Shown: piece by piece, positions 7,766-16,599 of the stretch | How the letters are laid out: every line of letters begins with the position of its first letter | How positions within the stretch are numbered: the stretch's first letter is position 1 | NCBI RefSeq assembly: GCF_964291045.1 | Contig: NZ_OZ197277.1 | Span: 372,001-436,000, forward strand | DNA length: 64,000 nt | Origin: PALSA-1444 sp964291045 | GTDB lineage: Bacteria > Chlamydiota > Chlamydiia > Chlamydiales > Rhabdochlamydiaceae | Direction of reading: 5' to 3' | The notes under the pieces: model-generated | Told to the model about the DNA's origin: nothing | The model's database searches: none | Seen by the model: the letters and a program-made list of their open reading frames with translations, nothing else | Program-made: the position numbers and the translations under genes

Positions 7766-9742
7766 ATGTTAGGCGATCTTCTTTTGTCCTCTCGCGCATT
7801 CCCTCATACTGAATCATGGATTGAGCAGTTTAAAATAGCTCCTTTTATAGAGCTTTCTTCTCATGAAAAATTTACGCGCATTTGCCGTACACTCGTAGAA
7901 GCTATTTCCCAAGAGACTTCTCACTCTTTTACCCTCATACCAGTTCTGGATTTCATGACGCGGGTGGTTCAGGAAGGGATTTTACCCTCTTTTCATTTTC
8001 TTCAGTTTGAAACATGGCTAAATAAAGAGTCAGGGCTCTCTTTAGAAGAAAATATCAAAATTCGGGGACAAATTGCAGGGAAATGGATCCCAAGAAATCA
8101 CTATCAAGCGCTCTTTCCTTTAGGAGGGGGTAAAGTTTACAAAGGGCCTCATTTTATTACAGCTCACGCCTCTCCTGATGTAGATACAACAATTGCCTCC
8201 TTTTGGGGATGGGTTGATGCTTTTGCAGCGCGCGTGACAGAAGGGGTTCACATTTGGAATGTTCCAGGAAATACCCCTCCTGAACATCTAGAAATCAATC
8301 TTCTTTTTAAAGCCGTACTAGGAAATAACCTCTTTTCCCTTCTTTCTAGGAGTGATCAAGCATTAAAGGTGATAGCTCAAGATCTTTTTATTCAAGGTAC
8401 AGCAAGCTCTTCTGCAGCACTTTTAGAAACAGCTTCTTTAGAAGAGATTCAGGCTGTATTAAGAGAGCATCCTGATGTCACCATTTTGCGGCAAGATGAC
8501 AACAAAGTCACCGCTTCTTTAGGGGTGATCACGGCTAAAGAGATATCTCACACATCTCTTGGGACGGTTTCTTTAAGAGATTTTTCTAACTATGAAGAGA
8601 CAAAAGTTCCCTCTTATCTTGAAGTGATCTCTGTCTTAGATCACCATAAATGCCATCTTGTTACAAAAGGGGCAGCTACCATTTCTTTAAGTGACGCGCA
8701 GTCGTGTAATGTGCTTGTTGCAGAAAAGAGCCTAACGCTTTCAGATCCTTACGCATTAGGGGGAAGCACTTTACAAGAGGTTCAAGAGCAAATCAAAGAG
8801 ATAGAAGGGAATTTAAACACCCCTTCTACATTGCGTATTTTTCAAAAGCTCCTTCAAAAACTCTCCATTTTCCAACAAAATACTCCCTATTTTGTTGCCA
8901 AAGAGAGAGAGATAATGGAATATCTGCACTACCTTTATGCCATTTTAGATGATACAGATCTCTTATCCAAAGTGACTTATCAAGATGTGATGTGCATTAA
9001 AGAGCTTTTAAACCGGCTTAAATCCCTCTCTTTAGGAAGAGAAGTAGAAATTATTCACTTTGATGACATTAAGATAGATGAGCTGTTTGTAAAAAAAGCA
9101 GCTGAGCGCATTTTACAAAATAAAGATATGTACTCTCTTTATCAAAAGATTTACGCCTTAAAAGAACAAAATGTAGATGAGCATTTGTTACTTGCTGCTC
9201 AAGGGCTGCTGTCTAATCTTTGGAGCGATACGAAAGAGCAAAATGGGTGCTGCCGTATTGGGCAAACAAAGATGTTTGCGAATAATTATGCTCTTTTTTC
9301 TAGCAATAGGGATGAGCTTTATCACAAATGGCAAGAAAGAGCCAGTGAAAGTTCTCTAAATAATACTAAGCTAGATCTTCATCTTCAGATGATCAGTACA
9401 ATTGCAGGGGCAGAAGAAAAGTATAAGGGAGGATCTCAAGGGTATACCCATCTTGATGAGCTATGGATATGGACGACTTCTACTCAAGAGGCTTTTAGTC
9501 ACTTGAAATTTTTCCTTCAAGGGTTTTTAAGCTCTTCACATGTTGCAAGGCTCTCTCTTCAGGTAGAGTCTTTAGGGAAAGAGTGGGAAACATTTATCCA
9601 AAAAGAGTTCCCAGTTATTGATATCTACTCTAGTGAAAAATGCGGGAGGGAAGTAAATCAAGGGATTATACTTAGGTATCCAGCTGCAGCTTTGAATTCA
9701 CGTAAGGCAGTCATTTCTCCTTACCTTCCCACTCTTACGTAA
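7766..9742 (+). CDS. DHH-family phosphoesterase-like protein
   Basis: A 658-residue protein. Two motifs point to the DHH superfamily, which includes manganese-dependent pyrophosphatases and nanoRNases: an N-terminal AHASPDVDTTIAS, equivalent to the H-x-x-P-D-x-D metal motif, around residue 133, and a canonical VLDHHKCHL near residue 290, followed by a Ser/Ala-rich QSCNVLVAEK helix. It is about twice the size of a family-II pyrophosphatase, with an extra N-terminal helical region and a long C-terminal half of unknown function. ATG 7766 has AAGG upstream; a GTG 9 bp earlier is less likely. It directly follows tRNA-Arg. The substrate cannot be predicted. Confidence 0.7.
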   Translation: MLGDLLLSSRAFPHTESWIEQFKIAPFIELSSHEKFTRICRTLVEAISQETSHSFTLIPVLDFMTRVVQEGILPSFHFLQFETWLNKESGLSLEENIKIRGQIAGKWIPRNHYQALFPLGGGKVYKGPHFITAHASPDVDTTIASFWGWVDAFAARVTEGVHIWNVPGNTPPEHLEINLLFKAVLGNNLFSLLSRSDQALKVIAQDLFIQGTASSSAALLETASLEEIQAVLREHPDVTILRQDDNKVTASLGVITAKEISHTSLGTVSLRDFSNYEETKVPSYLEVISVLDHHKCHLVTKGAATISLSDAQSCNVLVAEKSLTLSDPYALGGSTLQEVQEQIKEIEGNLNTPSTLRIFQKLLQKLSIFQQNTPYFVAKEREIMEYLHYLYAILDDTDLLSKVTYQDVMCIKELLNRLKSLSLGREVEIIHFDDIKIDELFVKKAAERILQNKDMYSLYQKIYALKEQNVDEHLLLAAQGLLSNLWSDTKEQNGCCRIGQTKMFANNYALFSSNRDELYHKWQERASESSLNNTKLDLHLQMISTIAGAEEKYKGGSQGYTHLDELWIWTTSTQEAFSHLKFFLQGFLSSSHVARLSLQVESLGKEWETFIQKEFPVIDIYSSEKCGREVNQGIILRYPAAALNSRKAVISPYLPTLT

Positions 9743-9749
9743 GATACAA

Positions 9750-9774
9750 CCTTACCTTTGTATTGAAGGTAAGG
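9750..9774. terminator. Hairpin between convergent genes (possible terminator)
   Basis: Perfect 9-bp stem CCTTACCTT/AAGGTAAGG with a 7-nt loop, in the 44-bp gap between the convergent DHH-family gene and khpA. It lacks a strong T tract on either side, so termination is plausible but not certain. Confidence 0.5.
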
Positions 9775-9786
9775 CTATGTAACTCT

Positions 9787-10050
9787 TTAAACGGTCTCTT
9801 GGGCAGTAGGAGTTTTAGGTTCTTCAATAATTTCTAAAGAAACTCTAATTCCATTTCGGCTAGCAACGGACATTAAAAGTGTGCGAATGGCATTAATGGT
9901 TTTTCCTTTCTTTCCAATAATCTTTCCAATATCACTTTTATCAACCGCAAGTTCGATGATCAATGTGTGTGAACTTCCCACTTCATTGATTTTGACTTTA
10001 TCTGGATTATCGACCAAATTCTTAACAATATATTCGACAAATTCTTTCAT
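9787..10050 (-). CDS. khpA: KhpA-like KH-domain RNA-binding protein
   Basis: An 87-residue single KH domain protein of the KhpA/YlqC type, which in other bacteria binds RNA, often with KhpB. The diagnostic GxxG loop is GKIIGKKGKTINAIR (around residues 43-57). It is preceded by the beta strand TLIIELAVDKSD and followed by RVSLEIIEEP. The length is exactly typical. Monocistronic in this window, convergent with the DHH-family gene. Its upstream region (from 10081) is one copy of a duplicated noncoding sequence. Confidence 0.9.
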   Translation of the reverse strand: MKEFVEYIVKNLVDNPDKVKINEVGSSHTLIIELAVDKSDIGKIIGKKGKTINAIRTLLMSVASRNGIRVSLEIIEEPKTPTAQETV

Positions 10051-10080
10051 AATCGATCCTCAGTGTAAAAAAACCTAAAC

Positions 10081-10227
10081 TCCTAAGATACGAGCGGAAA
10101 TATTATTTAGCAAGGCATGAGATGAAAAAAACGGAGAAATGGCCATTTATTTTAGAGAGAGGAGGTAAAAGAGCTGTTTTCCTACGGTTTTTGCCCTTTT
10201 TTTCTATGGCTATTGTAGGCTTTATAG
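10081..10227 (+). repeat. Duplicated noncoding segment, copy 1
   Basis: About 147 bp upstream of khpA, closely similar to 15308-15452 (shared blocks include TTTAGCAAGGCATGAGA, AAAAGAGCTGTTTTCC and TTTTTGCCCTTTTT). It marks the left boundary of a tandem duplication that also contains the giant TPR-like genes. The rest of the 10051-10429 gap holds the leader of the TPR gene and no other visible gene. Confidence 0.8.
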
Positions 10228-10429
10228 GATGAAAAAAAGAAAGGACTAAGATCCAATAAGTAAGATATTGATGAGTCCTAAAAGGGAGGGGAAAGAGAGC
10301 CTCTTATTCTTACCTAACATGTTATTGTTGAAAATGATTCAGGGAGCTTTAGCGGAAAAAAACGGTATAAAGATTGTATTTAATGGTATGAACGGCTAAT
10401 TTTTTTTTATCATTTTTTTAGAGGATATT

Positions 10430-13400
10430 ATGACAATACAGCCAAGATCTCCCTATCAAGACAATCTATCTCCAGAGACTTTTGAAAGGTGTTATCAGGA
10501 AAGACATAAGAATCATCAAGGGAGTGAGTTTTTGGCAACGCCTTTAATTGATGAACTAGGAAGAGAAGCGATCATTTCTTTGCAAGAGATACAAAATGAT
10601 CAACCTACTATACAAAGTAGAAGCATCTCCTCTTTAGCTTTAGATGATCCAGAACTCTCTTTTGAACAGATTAAAGATATCTCTCTAGCAGAATGGATTG
10701 AGGCTATTCGTCAGAGTCCTCATCAAAGCGTGCTGTATTCCAACACCGTAAGAGGGCTCTTCGAAGAGAAGAGATTTGTTTTAAATTCTACAGTAACTTT
10801 AAGCAAAGAAGATCTTCTTGAAAGAGCCATAGAACTTAATCCTCTGAATATTTCTGCAGTGTACTACAGGTTTATCAGTACGACTTCAACACAAGTTTTA
10901 GAGACTGACCTCATGTCTCAAAAACAGTATCTTGATGCACAAATGAAAAATACAATGCTTTCTCTTGAGCAAGTATACTGTATCCCTAAAGAATTATGGA
11001 TCTTAGCAATTCAAGAAAATCCTCAGGAGCCCATGCTTTATCTCCATTTGGCAAGAAGAGTTGAAATGGGGGAAGAGGTTTTACTTCAAGATAACCTTAA
11101 GATGACATGGTATGAACTCTATGTAGAGTCCATAAAGCTTCAAGAAGATCATGTTCAGAGTTATCTCTTTCTTGCAAAGAGATTGATAGAATATAAGGAA
11201 AAATATTCTTTATTCAATCCAAATGTTTTTTATTTAAATCCTGAGCTTCTTTATTTGAAAGCAATTGAGATCGATCCTCTGCATCCTGACGCTTATCTTG
11301 GCCTTACAGATTGTCTCATAAAAGATGCAAAAATAGATGTAAATAATATTTTAATGACGAGTGAAGAGTTGTGTCTTAAAGTCATAAAAGAGCATCCTTG
11401 CCATAGTCAAGGGTATAGCCATTTAGCAAAGTTATTAAGAGTAAATCCAGCTCTTTTAGAAAAGTATGGCACCTCTTATTTTAAAGAGCTACTGCTTAAA
11501 GCTCTAGAACTCGATTCTCATAATATGAACGCCTACCTCACTCTTTATGAAGGGTGGAATTTGATCACACAAGAAAATACAATTCAGCTATTTGAGGGTC
11601 AATATTATCAAAAAGAGGATCTTTTGATTACAGCGATGACTCTTAGTCCTCATCATCAAGATTTAAGATTATTTTATGTAAAAGAGAGTGTATTGAAAGA
11701 TCCTTGTTTTTTTTCTTTTTTAGAAAAACTCTCTTTAACTCCACTTTCTTCAAAAGGCAAATTATATATTTATCAACAACTTTTAACAGCCGTTTTTTAT
11801 AAAGAAGAGATAAAAAATCAAGTTTATAAATATGTAAAATATTTAATCGAAGTGATTCGTAAAGAATATCCTATTCATCTAAATAGTACTTTAAAAAATA
11901 AAAAATTTTCTCAAGAAGTTGCTGTGGCTTATCAAAAGATAGGAAAAAAGTTTCCTCTTAATCAACAGATAAGAGAAGACTTTTACAAGATATGGAACGC
12001 TAAGTTTTGGGCAAAAGCTCTTTGTTTTCATCATGAATCAGGCTTATCTTATGTTCTTATTGCTCAGCAATTGGAAGACTATAACCAAAATATGATGCGG
12101 CATTATAGCGATGATCAGAAAGTTTGCTTAATGGGCTTTTTCTATTTAACAGCGATTGATATCAATCCTAATCTTTTAAAAGGGTATTGGGGGCTTTACT
12201 GTTTTGCTGATTTTAGGCCCAGTCAATCACGAAAACCTCAGGTGCCTCTAAAAAGCGATATATTCTTTGACGGGCCTCTATTTTGTTCAAAAAAACCGAT
12301 CCCTCTCATTAATGGATCTTCTTTATCAAAAAATGATCTATGTCAGAGAATATTGATTCTTGCTGGAGAACAAGTAGATTGTAATTCACTTCCTTTTGCC
12401 CCTTCTTTAAGAGATCTAAGTGAAATGATTCATCGCTATAAAAGTCAGGAAGTGTCGTATGATACTTTCTTTAAACAAGTAGAGAATAGAAAAATAACAC
12501 CACTTCATTTAAGTCATCTCTATTTAGAAATGTTAAAGATTGAAGTAGAATTGAAGATCACAGATTCAGAGACCCACAAGCTCTTGATAAATCTAGCTCA
12601 AAGCGTGAAACGACTGGGGCCCATCACCTCTTTAGAAGAGACTACTTCACTGCAAATAGATCTGTTTATTCTCTATCCCCAGATGATCGATCCTGTGAGT
12701 TCTTTAGAAGAGCTTACAAAGATTTCTGATGAAGTGTGGAAAAAAGCGCTTCACACCTCACCTCGTAATAGTTATTTTTATTGTAATCTTGCAAGGCATC
12801 TTTCTTTTTGGACGACTTTAGATCAATATGGAAAACGATCTTCTCTATTTTATTCATATAGTCAAGATCCTTTATGTTTGAATAACCCCCATATACATAG
12901 GGATTTCATCTATAACCTCTACTTTAAGAGTTTACAACTTAATCCAGCAAATCAGTGGACCTACTACTATCTTGCTGAAAACTTACCCATGATCTATAGG
13001 GGTGAGCAGACGAGGACTTTGATTGAAATGGAATATCTGTACCTTTTGTGTATTCATCTCAATCCAAAGAGATACTTAAATTATTGCGCTCTTTTACAGC
13101 TTAATAGAGGAAAAGAGTGTTATGAGCTTTTAGATGGGACGTCTATAACAGAACAAGATCTTTTTATCAAAATATTAAGCTTAAACCTTGAAGATCAAAA
13201 AGATGTCTTTCTCTTCATTAAGAAAGCTAATCAAGCATCTTTTGGAAGTTATTTTTACCAAGATGTTTTACAGATAGAATTACCAGAAATCAATAAACTT
13301 TCTGAGCAACAAAGAGAGCAATATGTCAGAAAAGGGATACAACATCTTCAGCAAGAATTTCCTGATGCATCTGTGTATTTTAAGCTATCTAGTGAACACT

Positions 13401-15004
13401 ACCCCTACATTCAATATGATATAAAGGAATCAAAATTTTGCTTTCGATGCTATCCCTTAGATTATTTATCAGGAGTGTTTCAGGAGGTTACAGGAAAAAC
13501 TAGCTATTTTGATTTTAAACAGTTGGCTAAGTGGTTTTATGTCAACAGCTTGTTAACAGATAACCCTTTATTGAGTCTTGAACTGATTAACAAAAGCTTT
13601 ATCTCTCGCTTATTGAAGCTAAAACTGTATGAAGCTTTATTACAGGCGATTTCAACTATCCCTTTTAATGACGATATTTCTGATTATAAAAGTGGATCTT
13701 ATAATAAAGATGACTTTAAAGATCCGACCGATAAAATGTTGACCTATAAACTGGCAGCAGATATTGCTTTACAACTACGAAGAGGAGAAAATGTTGCCCA
13801 TGATCTAGGGGATCAAAAACTTAAGAGTTTTTCAAGATTCTATCCTTCTTTAAAAAACTTTCTTCCTCATCCTGTGACAACAGGATTTTCCTCGAGAATC
13901 CAAGATGAATTAAAAAATAAAATTACAGACGAGGTCAATTTCCAGAAAGAAGAATTTAAGCAGTTAAAAGAGAGGGTTGCAAATCCCCATTCACGCTATA
14001 GCCGTGGTAATATGCACGCATCTAAGTTATTTGCTTACTATCTTAATGAATATCAAAATGTGTTACCTATTGATGAGACAGCTGCCAAAAAGATCTATAA
14101 TAATGTGCTCTCTTTTTATCTTAATACTCAGGTCCATTGGCTCTTACCTGATGATGAAATGAAGGCACTCTTCTATACAAAGCTTGCCCAAAGCTTAAAT
14201 GAGAATGAACATGTTCAAATCATCAAAAATGCATTAGAAGCTATGGAAAATTTAGAGGGGGATAAAGAAGATCAGTTACGCTTTACGCCTCAAATAATTG
14301 ACCGGTTTCAAGAGCTAGAGGATGATGAAAATAACATTTCTATCCTCAAGAAATACTCAAAAAAGGATCTCTACTTTGAGGCAATTCAATCGGATCCCTC
14401 TCTTAAGTATGCCTATTTAGAGATGGAAAAGCTTCTCAAAGAGGCTGTTCAGGTGCAAATGGATGAGTCTCTTTCACAAGAAGAGCTCTCTTCTTTTTTA
14501 GTAAAAGAATTAAAAACTTCATTAGCTCTTGAGAAAAGAAAAGAAATGGATTCCTCTGATTATAACATGAGAAATAAATTGATGAGTCATACCGTTTCAA
14601 AATTGGATCATATGAAATATTCACGGTCATCTGTCATATACACTTTTGAGACGATCTCTCATTTTTATCTTAAAATGATTGATCTCTATCCCAATCAGCC
14701 CTACCCTTACTATTTCTTGGCTCAGCAGTTAAGCGATGAGGAAGAGATTAAACTCATGAATGGAGTGAGGCTAACAACCCATCAGCTCTATAGGAGATCT
14801 GTTCAACTCGGTATTGAAGAATCTAGAGCGTATTATAAGGCAGCAATACATTTAAGAGAGAGAGGCGGTGTGGCTCTTTTTGATGAGAAGACGGTGCTTT
14901 CAAAACAAGATCTTTTAACGAGCGCTTTTCTCTTAAGTCAAGATTCATATTTTTATCTTAAAGAATGGGTATGGCATTTAGTGAGAGAAGCTTCGAAGAC
15001 TTAA
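10430..15004 (+). CDS. Giant TPR-like repeat protein, copy 1
   Basis: A 1524-residue protein built from degenerate helical repeats resembling TPR/Sel1 units, with a recurring pattern xLSKxDLLxRAIxLxPxNxxAYxxLAxxL (for example LSKEDLLERAIELNPLN, LLLKALELDSHNMNAYLTLYE, YLHLARRVEMGEEVLL). No enzyme motif, signal peptide or membrane segment is evident. AGAGGA precedes the ATG. The N terminus (MTIQPRSPYQDN...ETFE) is shared with the paralogue at 16600; the two align along their whole length at roughly 60-65% by eye. It is probably a protein-interaction scaffold or secreted effector (inference from composition and context). The gene is one arm of a tandem duplication. Confidence 0.8.
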   Translation: MTIQPRSPYQDNLSPETFERCYQERHKNHQGSEFLATPLIDELGREAIISLQEIQNDQPTIQSRSISSLALDDPELSFEQIKDISLAEWIEAIRQSPHQSVLYSNTVRGLFEEKRFVLNSTVTLSKEDLLERAIELNPLNISAVYYRFISTTSTQVLETDLMSQKQYLDAQMKNTMLSLEQVYCIPKELWILAIQENPQEPMLYLHLARRVEMGEEVLLQDNLKMTWYELYVESIKLQEDHVQSYLFLAKRLIEYKEKYSLFNPNVFYLNPELLYLKAIEIDPLHPDAYLGLTDCLIKDAKIDVNNILMTSEELCLKVIKEHPCHSQGYSHLAKLLRVNPALLEKYGTSYFKELLLKALELDSHNMNAYLTLYEGWNLITQENTIQLFEGQYYQKEDLLITAMTLSPHHQDLRLFYVKESVLKDPCFFSFLEKLSLTPLSSKGKLYIYQQLLTAVFYKEEIKNQVYKYVKYLIEVIRKEYPIHLNSTLKNKKFSQEVAVAYQKIGKKFPLNQQIREDFYKIWNAKFWAKALCFHHESGLSYVLIAQQLEDYNQNMMRHYSDDQKVCLMGFFYLTAIDINPNLLKGYWGLYCFADFRPSQSRKPQVPLKSDIFFDGPLFCSKKPIPLINGSSLSKNDLCQRILILAGEQVDCNSLPFAPSLRDLSEMIHRYKSQEVSYDTFFKQVENRKITPLHLSHLYLEMLKIEVELKITDSETHKLLINLAQSVKRLGPITSLEETTSLQIDLFILYPQMIDPVSSLEELTKISDEVWKKALHTSPRNSYFYCNLARHLSFWTTLDQYGKRSSLFYSYSQDPLCLNNPHIHRDFIYNLYFKSLQLNPANQWTYYYLAENLPMIYRGEQTRTLIEMEYLYLLCIHLNPKRYLNYCALLQLNRGKECYELLDGTSITEQDLFIKILSLNLEDQKDVFLFIKKANQASFGSYFYQDVLQIELPEINKLSEQQREQYVRKGIQHLQQEFPDASVYFKLSSEHYPYIQYDIKESKFCFRCYPLDYLSGVFQEVTGKTSYFDFKQLAKWFYVNSLLTDNPLLSLELINKSFISRLLKLKLYEALLQAISTIPFNDDISDYKSGSYNKDDFKDPTDKMLTYKLAADIALQLRRGENVAHDLGDQKLKSFSRFYPSLKNFLPHPVTTGFSSRIQDELKNKITDEVNFQKEEFKQLKERVANPHSRYSRGNMHASKLFAYYLNEYQNVLPIDETAAKKIYNNVLSFYLNTQVHWLLPDDEMKALFYTKLAQSLNENEHVQIIKNALEAMENLEGDKEDQLRFTPQIIDRFQELEDDENNISILKKYSKKDLYFEAIQSDPSLKYAYLEMEKLLKEAVQVQMDESLSQEELSSFLVKELKTSLALEKRKEMDSSDYNMRNKLMSHTVSKLDHMKYSRSSVIYTFETISHFYLKMIDLYPNQPYPYYFLAQQLSDEEEIKLMNGVRLTTHQLYRRSVQLGIEESRAYYKAAIHLRERGGVALFDEKTVLSKQDLLTSAFLLSQDSYFYLKEWVWHLVREASKT

Positions 15005-15104
15005 GCATGAGAAGGTGTTCTTTAAGAAGGGTCTTTTTGATAAGGGAATAAGGCCTTACTAAAAAATAGGGATAGCTTTTTCATTCATCCATCTCAATAA
15101 CACC

Positions 15105-15306
15105 CCTAGGATGAAGAGAGCTTTATCTTAAAGATATATGGGCTTTTGCATATAGAGGAAATAGAAAGCGGAGAGAATCATGAAGGCAAGAGAAGAGAGA
15201 AGCTCCACTTTATCAGGAGAGCGTCATCTGCTCTTTATAGACCACAAAGAAATAATATGTAACGATCCTTCAATGTTATAAAAGAGCTAAAAGAGGGTGT
15301 CATAAA
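15105..15306 (-). pseudogene. Truncated 3' remnant of a MATE transporter gene
   Basis: Read on the minus strand, this stretch matches the last ~70 codons of the intact MATE gene (21391-21600). Examples are GACACCCTCTTT near 15300 and GATAAAGTG..CTTCTCTC near 15210, ending with AAGCTCTCTTC. It carries frame disruptions and stops, so it cannot be expressed as that protein. Similarity to MATE stops abruptly at 15306, and similarity to the khpA upstream region starts at 15308. This is the junction of a tandem duplication. Confidence 0.8.
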
Positions 15307-15307
15307 T

Positions 15308-15452
15308 TCCTAAGATATGAGTGGAAATAGGATTTAGCAAGGCATGAGACAAAAAAACCACAGAAAATAGCATTTATTTTCAATAGAGAGGAAAAAGAGC
15401 TGTTTTCCCTTGGGTTTTTTGCCCTTTTTCTATCTAGCTACAGCGGCTTTAT
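15308..15452 (+). repeat. Duplicated noncoding segment, copy 2
   Basis: Second copy of the segment at 10081-10227, beginning with TCCTAAGATA in both. It abuts the MATE remnant directly. The remaining 15453-15633 has no gene that I can see and forms the leader of the small LRR gene. Confidence 0.8.
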
Positions 15453-15633
15453 GAAGCGAGATCAAGGTAAGATCTATCAAAAATTAGATAGAATGAGCAC
15501 CTACAAATTCTCTGATATACTCATGAATGGATAAAAAATAATACTCATCAACAAACACCTATTTTTTATTTCATCCTTCCTAAAAAAAGTGCCCTATGAA
15601 ACAATTGGCTCATAATAACCATGGAGGAGTGTT

Positions 15634-16341
15634 ATGCATATTTCTTCAGTTCAATCTAGAGTTTCTAATCCTTCTCATCTTCTACAAGAAGGAAATCCAA
15701 GAGAAGAGTACCACACACTTTTAGGACAAGAGCTTCATCAATTAACAAGTGCCGTGGATCTTCCTCAGTTTATTGTGATTAGGGGGGATGTTAACATTCA
15801 CACCTCTAATTTGGAGGCTTTCACTCTTTTACGATCAAAAGATGTGACAATAGAAGGGTCTCTTAAATGTTATCAAATGCCTCTCATAGAGCTTCCAGAC
15901 TATTTAACGGTAGAAGGAGATGTTAATTTCTCTTCTTGTAAAGCTTTGAGTGTGTTACCTAAAAGACTAACAGTTAAAGGGTCTTTAAACCTTTATGATT
16001 GTAAACATATCACGCAGCTTTCAGAGAACTTAAGTGTAGAAAGAGATTGTAATCTCTCTCATTGTGAGTCTCTAACGACTTTATCTACAGAGGTAAAAGT
16101 CGGGGGGTATTTTAACATCTCTTATTGTAAAAATCTCATAGAGCTTCCAGAGAACTTAAGTGTAGAAAAAGATTTTAATGTCTCTTACTGTAACTCTTTA
16201 ACGGCTCTACCTCAAATGCCATATGTAAGAGGACGGTTTAACTTTTCTTCTTGTCAACATCTTCCTCAGCCTACTGTCGGTATAAAAATAGAAGGAAAAC
16301 CTCTAGCTTTCTCAGGGTGTAACTTTCACTACAATGCTTAA
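15634..16341 (+). CDS. Small LRR protein sharing the LRR-effector N-terminal module
   Basis: 235 residues with a strong ribosome site (GGAGGAG) before the ATG. Residues 1-75 are homologous to the N termini of the large LRR proteins at 1-1330 and 36546-40913 (QLTS..DLPQFIVIRGDVNI.., FTLLRSKDVTIEGSL). About seven 20-21-residue LRRs follow (LPKRLTVKGSLNLYDCKHI, LPENLSVEKDFNVSYC), with no C-terminal catalytic domain. It could be a naturally short adaptor, or the N-terminal stub of a former LRR-ligase gene. It lies only in the second arm of the tandem duplication; the first arm lacks about 950 bp at this place. Confidence 0.85.
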   Translation: MHISSVQSRVSNPSHLLQEGNPREEYHTLLGQELHQLTSAVDLPQFIVIRGDVNIHTSNLEAFTLLRSKDVTIEGSLKCYQMPLIELPDYLTVEGDVNFSSCKALSVLPKRLTVKGSLNLYDCKHITQLSENLSVERDCNLSHCESLTTLSTEVKVGGYFNISYCKNLIELPENLSVEKDFNVSYCNSLTALPQMPYVRGRFNFSSCQHLPQPTVGIKIEGKPLAFSGCNFHYNA

Positions 16342-16599
16342 GAGGGTTAAAAAATATAACTTGTAATAGTTGATAGAAGGGCATTTTTTTCATATGAATG
16401 TGTATGCTTCATAAGATAAAAAACAGATTAAAATCAGAGGGTAGCTCTACTCTCTGATTAGTCGTAGAAGAGTTTTTTCATTTTCATATAACACGGTATT
16501 TTTAAGGAAGATTGAAGGAGTTATAACCAAAAAATCACTATTTAGGTTGTATTTAATGATTATTAAGCCTAATCTTCATTAAAATTTTTAGGATATGTT

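Noticed and set aside
15105..15306. Treating this stretch as promoter or small gene of the TPR/LRR region
   Set aside because: It aligns with the 3' end of the MATE gene including frame disruptions, so a duplication remnant explains it better.
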